A DNA stretch of 64,000 nucleotides. Origin: Owenia fusiformis. Its lineage: Eukaryota; Annelida; Polychaeta; Sabellida; Oweniidae. A program made the position numbers and the translations under genes. Positions 24,601 to 37,881 of this stretch are shown here, piece by piece (position 1 is the stretch's first letter; each line of letters opens with the position of its first letter). Below the pieces are notes generated by a model. That model was given only the letters and a program-made list of their open reading frames with translations. It had not been told where the DNA came from and made no database searches. The stretch covers positions 18,302,931 through 18,366,930 of the forward strand of contig CAIIXF020000003.1 of assembly GCA_903813345.2 (NCBI GenBank), in the 5' to 3' direction.

Positions 24601-27600
24601 GGTCGGAAAGACAGTTTTCCGAGCATTAAAAAAACAGTGAACCAAATTGAAATCCGACCATTAGTTATCGAGATATACGCGTTTGAAGTTCGCGTACGGG
24701 CCACCGTTGCCGTATATCTAGACGGCACGAATACACTTGGTATACGTATCTCTGCGAACAACAGACATTTGAAAGAAAATAGGCCCGAACGATGACTAGA
24801 GCATTTCTAAAACAACGATTCCCTTCGTCAAACTAACGATTGCGGAATGTAGAACGACGCGTACGCTGCTCGAATCTACGTCGAAAGCTCTATATAGACG
24901 TCTGGAAGGCCTATTTTTTGAAGGACTATTTTTTGACCTCGACGGATCCGCGAAGCACGAGCCAGGCATTCTCCCCAACTACCTCCCTAGATTCCCCGTC
25001 CTTTAATCGACCATTATAGGCCCTCAGAGCGTCCGTAGAGCCATTTCCCTCTATACGCGTATGGCCGAATCCTATTATAATTTTTGCTTTTGTATGTGCA
25101 AAAGCAAAAATTTTTCTGTACACACGTTCTCATCAACGAGAGAAATCTGGATAAATCTACTCATACACGTTGTTAGGGGGCTAGGCGTAGTTGGTGGGAA
25201 ATTAGGTCAAATCCCGATCTGGGTCAAAGGTCGAAATCTAGGTCGAAATCTGCATTTCCGCTATTTTGGCCTCTCGAGCCTCCTTAAGAAGTCAAAATCG
25301 GAGGAAAACTAGCTGGTCGGAAAGACAGTTTTCCGAGCATTAAAAAAACAGTGAACCAAATTGAAATCCGACCATTAGTTATCGAGATATACGCGTTTGA
25401 AGTTCGCGTACGGGCCACCGTTGCCGTATATCTAGACGGCACGAATACACTTGGTATACGTATCTCTGCGAACAACAGACATTTGAAAGAAAATAGGCCC
25501 GAACGATGACTAGAGCATTTCTAAAACAACGATTCCCTTCGTCAAACTAACGATTGCGGAATGTAGAACGACGCGTACGCTGCTCGAATCTACGTCGAAA
25601 GCTCTATATAGACGTCTGGAAGGCCTATTTTTTGAAGGACTATTTTTTGACCTCGACGGATCCGCGAAGCACGAGCCAGGCATTCTCCCCAACTACCTCC
25701 CTAGATTCCCCGTCCTTTAATCGACCATTATAGGCCCTCAGAGCGTCCGTAGAGCCATTTCCCTCTATACGCGTATGGCCGAATCCTATTATAATTTTTG
25801 CTTTTGTATGTGCAAAAGCAAAAATTTTTCTGTACACACGTTCTCATCAACGAGAGAAATCTGGATAAATCTACTCATACACGTTGTTAGGGGGCTAGGC
25901 GTAGTTGGTGGGAAATTAGGTCAAATCCCGATCTGGGTCAAAGGTCGAAATCTAGGTCGAAATCTGCATTTCCGCTATTTTGGCCTCTCGAGCCTCCTTA
26001 AGAAGTCAAAATCGGAGGAAAACTAGCTGGTCGGAAAGACAGTTTTCCGAGCATTAAAAAAACAGTGAACCAAATTGAAATCCGACCATTAGTTATCGAG
26101 ATATACGCGTTTGAAGTTCGCGTACGGGCCACCGTTGCCGTATATCTAGACGGCACGAATACACTTGGTATACGTATCTCTGCGAACAACAGACATTTGA
26201 AAGAAAATAGGCCCGAACGATGACTAGAGCATTTCTAAAACAACGATTCCCTTCGTCAAACTAACGATTGCGGAATGTAGAACGACGCGTACGCTGCTCG
26301 AATCTACGTCGAAAGCTCTATATAGACGTCTGGAAGGCCTATTTTTTGAAGGACTATTTTTTGACCTCGACGGATCCGCGAAGCACGAGCCAGGCATTCT
26401 CCCCAACTACCTCCCTAGATTCCCCGTCCTTTAATCGACCATTATAGGCCCTCAGAGCGTCCGTAGAGCCATTTCCCTCTATACGCGTATGGCCGAATCC
26501 TATTATAATTTTTGCTTTTGTATGTGCAAAAGCAAAAATTTTTCTGTACACACGTTCTCATCAACGAGAGAAATCTGGATAAATCTACTCATACACGTTG
26601 TTAGGGGGCTAGGCGTAGTTGGTGGGAAATTAGGTCAAATCCCGATCTGGGTCAAAGGTCGAAATCTAGGTCGAAATCTGCATTTCCGCTATTTTGGCCT
26701 CTCGAGCCTCCTTAAGAAGTCAAAATCGGAGGAAAACTAGCTGGTCGGAAAGACAGTTTTCCGAGCATTAAAAAAACAGTGAACCAAATTGAAATCCGAC
26801 CATTAGTTATCGAGATATACGCGTTTGAAGTTCGCGTACGGGCCACCGTTGCCGTATATCTAGACGGCACGAATACACTTGGTATACGTATCTCTGCGAA
26901 CAACAGACATTTGAAAGAAAATAGGCCCGAACGATGACTAGAGCATTTCTAAAACAACGATTCCCTTCGTCAAACTAACGATTGCGGAATGTAGAACGAC
27001 GCGTACGCTGCTCGAATCTACGTCGAAAGCTCTATATAGACGTCTGGAAGGCCTATTTTTTGAAGGACTATTTTTTGACCTCGACGGATCCGCGAAGCAC
27101 GAGCCAGGCATTCTCCCCAACTACCTCCCTAGATTCCCCGTCCTTTAATCGACCATTATAGGCCCTCAGAGCGTCCGTAGAGCCATTTCCCTCTATACGC
27201 GTATGGCCGAATCCTATTATAATTTTTGCTTTTGTATGTGCAAAAGCAAAAATTTTTCTGTACACACGTTCTCATCAACGAGAGAAATCTGGATAAATCT
27301 ACTCATACACGTTGTTAGGGGGCTAGGCGTAGTTGGTGGGAAATTAGGTCAAATCCCGATCTGGGTCAAAGGTCGAAATCTAGGTCGAAATCTGCATTTC
27401 CGCTATTTTGGCCTCTCGAGCCTCCTTAAGAAGTCAAAATCGGAGGAAAACTAGCTGGTCGGAAAGACAGTTTTCCGAGCATTAAAAAAACAGTGAACCA
27501 AATTGAAATCCGACCATTAGTTATCGAGATATACGCGTTTGAAGTTCGCGTACGGGCCACCGTTGCCGTATATCTAGACGGCACGAATACACTTGGTATA

Positions 27601-30600
27601 CGTATCTCTGCGAACAACAGACATTTGAAAGAAAATAGGCCCGAACGATGACTAGAGCATTTCTAAAACAACGATTCCCTTCGTCAAACTAACGATTGCG
27701 GAATGTAGAACGACGCGTACGCTGCTCGAATCTACGTCGAAAGCTCTATATAGACGTCTGGAAGGCCTATTTTTTGAAGGACTATTTTTTGACCTCGACG
27801 GATCCGCGAAGCACGAGCCAGGCATTCTCCCCAACTACCTCCCTAGATTCCCCGTCCTTTAATCGACCATTATAGGCCCTCAGAGCGTCCGTAGAGCCAT
27901 TTCCCTCTATACGCGTATGGCCGAATCCTATTATAATTTTTGCTTTTGTATGTGCAAAAGCAAAAATTTTTCTGTACACACGTTCTCATCAACGAGAGAA
28001 ATCTGGATAAATCTACTCATACACGTTGTTAGGGGGCTAGGCGTAGTTGGTGGGAAATTAGGTCAAATCCCGATCTGGGTCAAAGGTCGAAATCTAGGTC
28101 GAAATCTGCATTTCCGCTATTTTGGCCTCTCGAGCCTCCTTAAGAAGTCAAAATCGGAGGAAAACTAGCTGGTCGGAAAGACAGTTTTCCGAGCATTAAA
28201 AAAACAGTGAACCAAATTGAAATCCGACCATTAGTTATCGAGATATACGCGTTTGAAGTTCGCGTACGGGCCACCGTTGCCGTATATCTAGACGGCACGA
28301 ATACACTTGGTATACGTATCTCTGCGAACAACAGACATTTGAAAGAAAATAGGCCCGAACGATGACTAGAGCATTTCTAAAACAACGATTCCCTTCGTCA
28401 AACTAACGATTGCGGAATGTAGAACGACGCGTACGCTGCTCGAATCTACGTCGAAAGCTCTATATAGACGTCTGGAAGGCCTATTTTTTGAAGGACTATT
28501 TTTTGACCTCGACGGATCCGCGAAGCACGAGCCAGGCATTCTCCCCAACTACCTCCCTAGATTCCCCGTCCTTTAATCGACCATTATAGGCCCTCAGAGC
28601 GTCCGTAGAGCCATTTCCCTCTATACGCGTATGGCCGAATCCTATTATAATTTTTGCTTTTGTATGTGCAAAAGCAAAAATTTTTCTGTACACACGTTCT
28701 CATCAACGAGAGAAATCTGGATAAATCTACTCATACACGTTGTTAGGGGGCTAGGCGTAGTTGGTGGGAAATTAGGTCAAATCCCGATCTGGGTCAAAGG
28801 TCGAAATCTAGGTCGAAATCTGCATTTCCGCTATTTTGGCCTCTCGAGCCTCCTTAAGAAGTCAAAATCGGAGGAAAACTAGCTGGTCGGAAAGACAGTT
28901 TTCCGAGCATTAAAAAAACAGTGAACCAAATTGAAATCCGACCATTAGTTATCGAGATATACGCGTTTGAAGTTCGCGTACGGGCCACCGTTGCCGTATA
29001 TCTAGACGGCACGAATACACTTGGTATACGTATCTCTGCGAACAACAGACATTTGAAAGAAAATAGGCCCGAACGATGACTAGAGCATTTCTAAAACAAC
29101 GATTCCCTTCGTCAAACTAACGATTGCGGAATGTAGAACGACGCGTACGCTGCTCGAATCTACGTCGAAAGCTCTATATAGACGTCTGGAAGGCCTATTT
29201 TTTGAAGGACTATTTTTTGACCTCGACGGATCCGCGAAGCACGAGCCAGGCATTCTCCCCAACTACCTCCCTAGATTCCCCGTCCTTTAATCGACCATTA
29301 TAGGCCCTCAGAGCGTCCGTAGAGCCATTTCCCTCTATACGCGTATGGCCGAATCCTATTATAATTTTTGCTTTTGTATGTGCAAAAGCAAAAATTTTTC
29401 TGTACACACGTTCTCATCAACGAGAGAAATCTGGATAAATCTACTCATACACGTTGTTAGGGGGCTAGGCGTAGTTGGTGGGAAATTAGGTCAAATCCCG
29501 ATCTGGGTCAAAGGTCGAAATCTAGGTCGAAATCTGCATTTCCGCTATTTTGGCCTCTCGAGCCTCCTTAAGAAGTCAAAATCGGAGGAAAACTAGCTGG
29601 TCGGAAAGACAGTTTTCCGAGCATTAAAAAAACAGTGAACCAAATTGAAATCCGACCATTAGTTATCGAGATATACGCGTTTGAAGTTCGCGTACGGGCC
29701 ACCGTTGCCGTATATCTAGACGGCACGAATACACTTGGTATACGTATCTCTGCGAACAACAGACATTTGAAAGAAAATAGGCCCGAACGATGACTAGAGC
29801 ATTTCTAAAACAACGATTCCCTTCGTCAAACTAACGATTGCGGAATGTAGAACGACGCGTACGCTGCTCGAATCTACGTCGAAAGCTCTATATAGACGTC
29901 TGGAAGGCCTATTTTTTGAAGGACTATTTTTTGACCTCGACGGATCCGCGAAGCACGAGCCAGGCATTCTCCCCAACTACCTCCCTAGATTCCCCGTCCT
30001 TTAATCGACCATTATAGGCCCTCAGAGCGTCCGTAGAGCCATTTCCCTCTATACGCGTATGGCCGAATCCTATTATAATTTTTGCTTTTGTATGTGCAAA
30101 AGCAAAAATTTTTCTGTACACACGTTCTCATCAACGAGAGAAATCTGGATAAATCTACTCATACACGTTGTTAGGGGGCTAGGCGTAGTTGGTGGGAAAT
30201 TAGGTCAAATCCCGATCTGGGTCAAAGGTCGAAATCTAGGTCGAAATCTGCATTTCCGCTATTTTGGCCTCTCGAGCCTCCTTAAGAAGTCAAAATCGGA
30301 GGAAAACTAGCTGGTCGGAAAGACAGTTTTCCGAGCATTAAAAAAACAGTGAACCAAATTGAAATCCGACCATTAGTTATCGAGATATACGCGTTTGAAG
30401 TTCGCGTACGGGCCACCGTTGCCGTATATCTAGACGGCACGAATACACTTGGTATACGTATCTCTGCGAACAACAGACATTTGAAAGAAAATAGGCCCGA
30501 ACGATGACTAGAGCATTTCTAAAACAACGATTCCCTTCGTCAAACTAACGATTGCGGAATGTAGAACGACGCGTACGCTGCTCGAATCTACGTCGAAAGC

Positions 30601-33600
30601 TCTATATAGACGTCTGGAAGGCCTATTTTTTGAAGGACTATTTTTTGACCTCGACGGATCCGCGAAGCACGAGCCAGGCATTCTCCCCAACTACCTCCCT
30701 AGATTCCCCGTCCTTTAATCGACCATTATAGGCCCTCAGAGCGTCCGTAGAGCCATTTCCCTCTATACGCGTATGGCCGAATCCTATTATAATTTTTGCT
30801 TTTGTATGTGCAAAAGCAAAAATTTTTCTGTACACACGTTCTCATCAACGAGAGAAATCTGGATAAATCTACTCATACACGTTGTTAGGGGGCTAGGCGT
30901 AGTTGGTGGGAAATTAGGTCAAATCCCGATCTGGGTCAAAGGTCGAAATCTAGGTCGAAATCTGCATTTCCGCTATTTTGGCCTCTCGAGCCTCCTTAAG
31001 AAGTCAAAATCGGAGGAAAACTAGCTGGTCGGAAAGACAGTTTTCCGAGCATTAAAAAAACAGTGAACCAAATTGAAATCCGACCATTAGTTATCGAGAT
31101 ATACGCGTTTGAAGTTCGCGTACGGGCCACCGTTGCCGTATATCTAGACGGCACGAATACACTTGGTATACGTATCTCTGCGAACAACAGACATTTGAAA
31201 GAAAATAGGCCCGAACGATGACTAGAGCATTTCTAAAACAACGATTCCCTTCGTCAAACTAACGATTGCGGAATGTAGAACGACGCGTACGCTGCTCGAA
31301 TCTACGTCGAAAGCTCTATATAGACGTCTGGAAGGCCTATTTTTTGAAGGACTATTTTTTGACCTCGACGGATCCGCGAAGCACGAGCCAGGCATTCTCC
31401 CCAACTACCTCCCTAGATTCCCCGTCCTTTAATCGACCATTATAGGCCCTCAGAGCGTCCGTAGAGCCATTTCCCTCTATACGCGTATGGCCGAATCCTA
31501 TTATAATTTTTGCTTTTGTATGTGCAAAAGCAAAAATTTTTCTGTACACACGTTCTCATCAACGAGAGAAATCTGGATAAATCTACTCATACACGTTGTT
31601 AGGGGGCTAGGCGTAGTTGGTGGGAAATTAGGTCAAATCCCGATCTGGGTCAAAGGTCGAAATCTAGGTCGAAATCTGCATTTCCGCTATTTTGGCCTCT
31701 CGAGCCTCCTTAAGAAGTCAAAATCGGAGGAAAACTAGCTGGTCGGAAAGACAGTTTTCCGAGCATTAAAAAAACAGTGAACCAAATTGAAATCCGACCA
31801 TTAGTTATCGAGATATACGCGTTTGAAGTTCGCGTACGGGCCACCGTTGCCGTATATCTAGACGGCACGAATACACTTGGTATACGTATCTCTGCGAACA
31901 ACAGACATTTGAAAGAAAATAGGCCCGAACGATGACTAGAGCATTTCTAAAACAACGATTCCCTTCGTCAAACTAACGATTGCGGAATGTAGAACGACGC
32001 GTACGCTGCTCGAATCTACGTCGAAAGCTCTATATAGACGTCTGGAAGGCCTATTTTTTGAAGGACTATTTTTTGACCTCGACGGATCCGCGAAGCACGA
32101 GCCAGGCATTCTCCCCAACTACCTCCCTAGATTCCCCGTCCTTTAATCGACCATTATAGGCCCTCAGAGCGTCCGTAGAGCCATTTCCCTCTATACGCGT
32201 ATGGCCGAATCCTATTATAATTTTTGCTTTTGTATGTGCAAAAGCAAAAATTTTTCTGTACACACGTTCTCATCAACGAGAGAAATCTGGATAAATCTAC
32301 TCATACACGTTGTTAGGGGGCTAGGCGTAGTTGGTGGGAAATTAGGTCAAATCCCGATCTGGGTCAAAGGTCGAAATCTAGGTCGAAATCTGCATTTCCG
32401 CTATTTTGGCCTCTCGAGCCTCCTTAAGAAGTCAAAATCGGAGGAAAACTAGCTGGTCGGAAAGACAGTTTTCCGAGCATTAAAAAAACAGTGAACCAAA
32501 TTGAAATCCGACCATTAGTTATCGAGATATACGCGTTTGAAGTTCGCGTACGGGCCACCGTTGCCGTATATCTAGACGGCACGAATACACTTGGTATACG
32601 TATCTCTGCGAACAACAGACATTTGAAAGAAAATAGGCCCGAACGATGACTAGAGCATTTCTAAAACAACGATTCCCTTCGTCAAACTAACGATTGCGGA
32701 ATGTAGAACGACGCGTACGCTGCTCGAATCTACGTCGAAAGCTCTATATAGACGTCTGGAAGGCCTATTTTTTGAAGGACTATTTTTTGACCTCGACGGA
32801 TCCGCGAAGCACGAGCCAGGCATTCTCCCCAACTACCTCCCTAGATTCCCCGTCCTTTAATCGACCATTATAGGCCCTCAGAGCGTCCGTAGAGCCATTT
32901 CCCTCTATACGCGTATGGCCGAATCCTATTATAATTTTTGCTTTTGTATGTGCAAAAGCAAAAATTTTTCTGTACACACGTTCTCATCAACGAGAGAAAT
33001 CTGGATAAATCTACTCATACACGTTGTTAGGGGGCTAGGCGTAGTTGGTGGGAAATTAGGTCAAATCCCGATCTGGGTCAAAGGTCGAAATCTAGGTCGA
33101 AATCTGCATTTCCGCTATTTTGGCCTCTCGAGCCTCCTTAAGAAGTCAAAATCGGAGGAAAACTAGCTGGTCGGAAAGACAGTTTTCCGAGCATTAAAAA
33201 AACAGTGAACCAAATTGAAATCCGACCATTAGTTATCGAGATATACGCGTTTGAAGTTCGCGTACGGGCCACCGTTGCCGTATATCTAGACGGCACGAAT
33301 ACACTTGGTATACGTATCTCTGCGAACAACAGACATTTGAAAGAAAATAGGCCCGAACGATGACTAGAGCATTTCTAAAACAACGATTCCCTTCGTCAAA
33401 CTAACGATTGCGGAATGTAGAACGACGCGTACGCTGCTCGAATCTACGTCGAAAGCTCTATATAGACGTCTGGAAGGCCTATTTTTTGAAGGACTATTTT
33501 TTGACCTCGACGGATCCGCGAAGCACGAGCCAGGCATTCTCCCCAACTACCTCCCTAGATTCCCCGTCCTTTAATCGACCATTATAGGCCCTCAGAGCGT

Positions 33601-34360
33601 CCGTAGAGCCATTTCCCTCTATACGCGTATGGCCGAATCCTATTATAATTTTTGCTTTTGTATGTGCAAAAGCAAAAATTTTTCTGTACACACGTTCTCA
33701 TCAACGAGAGAAATCTGGATAAATCTACTCATACACGTTGTTAGGGGGCTAGGCGTAGTTGGTGGGAAATTAGGTCAAATCCCGATCTGGGTCAAAGGTC
33801 GAAATCTAGGTCGAAATCTGCATTTCCGCTATTTTGGCCTCTCGAGCCTCCTTAAGAAGTCAAAATCGGAGGAAAACTAGCTGGTCGGAAAGACAGTTTT
33901 CCGAGCATTAAAAAAACAGTGAACCAAATTGAAATCCGACCATTAGTTATCGAGATATACGCGTTTGAAGTTCGCGTACGGGCCACCGTTGCCGTATATC
34001 TAGACGGCACGAATACACTTGGTATACGTATCTCTGCGAACAACAGACATTTGAAAGAAAATAGGCCCGAACGATGACTAGAGCATTTCTAAAACAACGA
34101 TTCCCTTCGTCAAACTAACGATTGCGGAATGTAGAACGACGCGTACGCTGCTCGAATCTACGTCGAAAGCTCTATATAGACGTCTGGAAGGCCTATTTTT
34201 TGAAGGACTATTTTTTGACCTCGACGGATCCGCGAAGCACGAGCCAGGCATTCTCCCCAACTACCTCCCTAGATTCCCCGTCCTTTAATCGACCATTATA
34301 GGCCCTCAGAGCGTCCGTAGAGCCATTTCCCTCTATACGCGTATGGCCGAATCCTATTAT
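18653..34360 (+). repeat. Satellite array 2: exactly 22 monomers of 714 bp
   Basis: The length of 15708 bp is 22 x 714. The first monomer begins at its 5' hairpin immediately after spacer 1's CTAG plus T, and the last ends in CCTATTAT immediately before spacer 2. The register never slips. Copies appear identical to those of array 1, so the spacer has not acted as a barrier to homogenisation, or the insertion is younger than the amplification. Confidence 0.98.
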
Positions 34361-34416
34361 TAGACTCCAGATGAAAATCTGGAGTCTATTGCTTTTGCCA
34401 GTTTTCTTTTTATTAT
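34361..34416 (+). mobile_element. Outer element 5' end, interrupted by a nested copy
   Basis: The hairpin at 34361-34388 (arms TAGACTCCAGAT and ATCTGGAGTCTA, loop GAAA) is followed by TTGCTTTTGCCAGTTTTC and a short TTATTAT. A second 5' hairpin then starts at 34417. The interrupted body plausibly resumes at 36154 with TTATTCTTTCTTCC, the sequence expected after the microsatellite. Confidence 0.7.
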
Positions 34417-36153
34417 TAGACTCCAGATTGAAAATCTGGAGTCTATTGTTTTTGCCTGTTTTCTTTATTATTATTATTATTATTCTTCCTCCTCACCAAA
34501 TTTCTCGTCAACTATAACAGCTTACTTAATCCAACTAACATGGTTAACTAAGAACTGTATCCGGCTTTCTGGGAAATTAGGTCAAATTTCTATCTAGGTC
34601 ATAGGTCAAGAACTAGGTCAAATCTTGGATTTTCACTAATTCACCACTTTTCTCAGTCGTCTTTCAATATTTTTGCTCCGGGTTTTTTTCATCATGTTCC
34701 TTGGAAAAAACGCTAATTCCGAAAGGCAAATCGTTTTTTGATTACTCTTACCGATTTTGAGATATTGCGTCCGAAAAGTAGGTCAGAACAAAAAACTCTC
34801 CAAATTCAACATGTGAGTTATGAAATAAGTGTAGAATGATCTCAGGAATCCGAATCTGCAAACCAAATTTGAATCAGACTACCGGTTCGGAAGTTATGGC
34901 GTTTTGAAAGCTCAAAAATCGCTAAATTTGGTGCCTATGTTAAGTCAATGGGAAAAAAGACTTTTTCGAACTGTAAAATACAGGATATTGACTGAGTACA
35001 GCTTAACATAATGAATGCTTATAAAAGAAGGGGACCTCAAAAGCTACATATCTTCAAAATTTGGACACCAAAATGCCTAGGTCAAAATCTAGGTCAAATT
35101 CATAGTTTTTCCTTATTTTTACGATTCTGACACTACACTTTAATAATTTACTTCAAAATTTTGTATACAGGTAGCAAAGAGTGTGCTAATAGTGTTAGCC
35201 TTTTGCCGTCAGAAAGTATTTTGACCCACTTTTGAGATATGGTGTCCGAAAAGTAGGTCAAAATAAAAAGTTCTCCAGATTCAACGTATGAGTTATGAAT
35301 TAAGGGTAGAATTTTCTCAGGAATCTGAATCTGCAAACCAAATTTCAATCCAACTTCCGGTTCGGAAGTAATGGCGTGTCCAAAAAGTAGGTCAAAATAA
35401 AAAAAATCCAAATTTAACGTATGAGTTATGAATAAGGGGTAGAATTTTGTCAGGAATCCGGATCTGCAAACCAAATTTCGATCCGACTTCCGGTTTGAAA
35501 GTTATGGCGTTTTGAAAGCTCAAAAATCGCTAAATTTGGTGCCCCATGTTATGTAAATGAGAAAAAGGATTTTTTGAAGTGTAAAATACCAGATATAGAC
35601 TGAGTACAGCTTAATATTCTGAAAGCCTATAAAAGGAGGGGACCTCGAAGGCTATCTAGCTTTAAAATTTGGACGCAAAAATGCCTTGGTCAAGATCTAG
35701 GTCAAATTCATAGTTTTTCCTTATTTTTGCGATTCTGACATTACACTTTAAGGATTTGGTTCAAAATTTTGTATACAGGTAGCAAAGAGTGTGCTTATAG
35801 TGTTAGCCTTCTGCCGTCAGAAAGTTTTTTGACCCACTTTTGAGATATGGTGTCCGAAATGTAGGTCAAAATAAAAAATTCTCCAAATTTAACGTATGAG
35901 TTATGAATTAAGGGTAGAATTTTCTCAGAAATCAGAATCTTTAAACCAAATTTCAATCTAACTTCTGGTTAGATAGTTATAGCGTTAAGCCAATAGAGTC
36001 GAAGATAGCCTTCTTAAAAGTTGTCTAAATGTCTATATTCTAGCTGACTCAGCTTATTCTGAATGACTCAGCTTACAAGTACTGGATGACTCAGCTTAAA
36101 AAAAGTTTTAAATCTGGAGTCTTAAATTGAACTTGTTCAATTTACATGTCTAG
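34417..36153 (+). mobile_element. Inner complete element, about 1737 bp
   Basis: This copy is organised like the spacer 1 element. It has a 29-nt 5' hairpin (34417-34445), a TTA microsatellite, a head with a DR1 motif (34596-34608, spacer base T), modules anchored at 35077 and 35685 (608-bp period), and the 134-bp duplication. It ends with TGACTCAGCTTA repeats and a 3' tail (36111-36153) whose hairpin is 36123-36144. It has diverged by scattered substitutions and small indels from spacer 1 but has the same CATGT-CTAG end, so the two belong to one subfamily. Confidence 0.75.
36111..36153 (+). other. 3' terminus of inner element
   Basis: AATCTGGAGTCT leads into a 10-bp hairpin (36123-36144, TT loop), then CATGT and CTAG (36150-36153). 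TTATTCTTTC follows directly, which looks like the interrupted microsatellite of the outer element. Confidence 0.8.
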
Positions 36154-37881
36154 TTATTCTTTCTTCCTCTTCCTCCTTCCCAGATTTCTCGCCAACTAGA
36201 AGAGCTTACTTTAAGCTGCTTACATGATTAACTAGGGAATGTATCTGGGATGATGGGAAATTAGGTCAAATTTTTATCTAGGTCAAAGGTCAAGAACTAG
36301 GTCAAATCCAGTACTTTGTCACTTTTTCCCATTATCTCGGTCGTCCTTCAATATTTTTGATCCTGGTTTTTTTCATTGTGTTCCTCATAAAAAAGTAGAA
36401 AACCTAGGGTCGATTTAGTTTTTTGGTATCTCAAACCGATTTCGAGATATCAGTGTCCAAAAACGAGGTCCAAAAAGAATTTCACCGAATCCAATGTCCA
36501 GGATATCAGTCTTATAGGAAATTTTCTCTGGATTTTGAATCTGAAAACCAAATTTCGATCAGACTGCCGGTTCAGAAGTTATGGCGTTTTGAAAATTCAA
36601 AAATCGCTAAATTTGGTGCCCCATGTTAATTCAATGGGAAAAAATATGTTTTTGAAGTGTAAAATACGAGATATAGACTAAGCACAGCTAAACATAATGG
36701 AAGCCCATAAAAGAAAGGGAGCACAAGACCTTCTTTTCATAAAAATTTGGATACCAAAATGCCTAGGTCAAAATCTAGGTCAAATTCAAAGTTTTTCCTT
36801 ATTTTTGCGATTCTGACACTACAGATTAATTATATTCTTCGAAAATTTGTATACATGTAGCCAAGAGTGTGCTAATAGCGTAAGCCTTTTGCCGTCAGAA
36901 AGTATTTTGACCCACTTTTGAGATATGGTGTCCGAAAAGTAGGTCAAAATAAAAAATTCTCCAAATTTTACATATGAGTTATGAATTAAGAGGAGAATTT
37001 TCTCAGGAATCCGAATCTGCAAACCAAATTTCGATCCGACTTCCGGTTCCAAAGTTATGGCGTGTCCGAAAAGTAGGTCAAAATAAAAATTCGCCAAATT
37101 TAACGTATGAGTTATGAATAAGGGGTAGAATTTTGTCAGGAATCCGAATCTTTAAATCAAATTTCGATCTGACTTCCGGTTTGAAAGTTATGGCGTTTTG
37201 AAATTTCGAGAAAAATCGATCTGATGTTATCCTGATAGAAAGTCAAGGAAAAAAGATTTTTTTGAAGTGTAAAATACGAGATATAGATTGAGTACAGCTT
37301 AAGATAATGAATTCCTATAAAAGAAGGGGACCTCAAAAGCTACCTAGTTTCAATATTTGGACACCAAAATGCCTAGGTCAAAATCTAGGTCAAATTCATA
37401 GTTTTTCCTTATTTTTGCGATTCTGGCACTACACTTTTAGGATTTGCTTCAAAATTCTGTATACAGGTAGCAAAGAGTGTGCTAATAGTGTTAGCCTTTT
37501 GCCGTCAGAGAGTATTTTGACCCACTTTTGAGATATGGTGTCCGTAAAGTAGGTCAAAATAAAATGAGTTATGAATTAAGGGTAGAATTTTCTCAGGAAT
37601 CCAAATCTGCAAACCAAATTTCAATCCGACTTCCGGTCAAAAATTCCTACTTACCTACCTACTTACCTACTCGGCTACCTACTTAGCTACCTACTCAGCT
37701 ACCTACTCAGCTACTTACTCAGCTACCTGCTCAGCTGCTTACTCAGCTACCTACTCAGCTACTTACTCAATTACTTAATCATCTACTTACTCAGCTTCCT
37801 ACTCAGTTACTTACTCAGCTCTTTACTCAAGTAAATCAATCTGGAGTCTTAAATTGAACTTTGTTCAATTTACAAATCTAG
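36154..37881 (+). mobile_element. Element body without its own adjacent 5' hairpin, ending in CTAG
   Basis: The body starts at TTATTCTTTCTTCCTCTTCC, has a head with DR1 (36280-36292), modules anchored at 36763 and 37373 (610-bp period) with the 134-bp duplication (36939/37073), a 12-bp minisatellite, and a 3' tail at 37838-37881. The 3' hairpin has a TTT loop (37850-37872) and the end is CAAAT-CTAG. This marks a different subfamily from the inner element. Its 5' end is probably the hairpin at 34361, separated by the nested insertion. Confidence 0.7.
37647..37830 (+). repeat. 12-bp minisatellite, consensus CTACYTACTCAG
   Basis: About 15 copies of a 12-bp unit, alternating CTACCTACTCAG and CTACTTACTCAG, become degenerate toward the 3' side. 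The array lies immediately upstream of the element's 3' tail. The corresponding array at 39370-39577 is 24 bp longer, which is one alternating pair. Confidence 0.9.

Noticed and set aside
35148-35474. 108-codon minus-strand frame, repeated at 42559-42885
   Set aside because: It lies across tandem non-coding modules, and the 92-codon minus-strand frames elsewhere are other versions of the same repeat. The second copy exists because of the 7411-bp duplication. Low-complexity, module-derived sequence; not a gene.
37647-37830. Possible CRISPR array
   Set aside because: The repeats are 12 bp and contiguous with no unique spacers, so this is a minisatellite.
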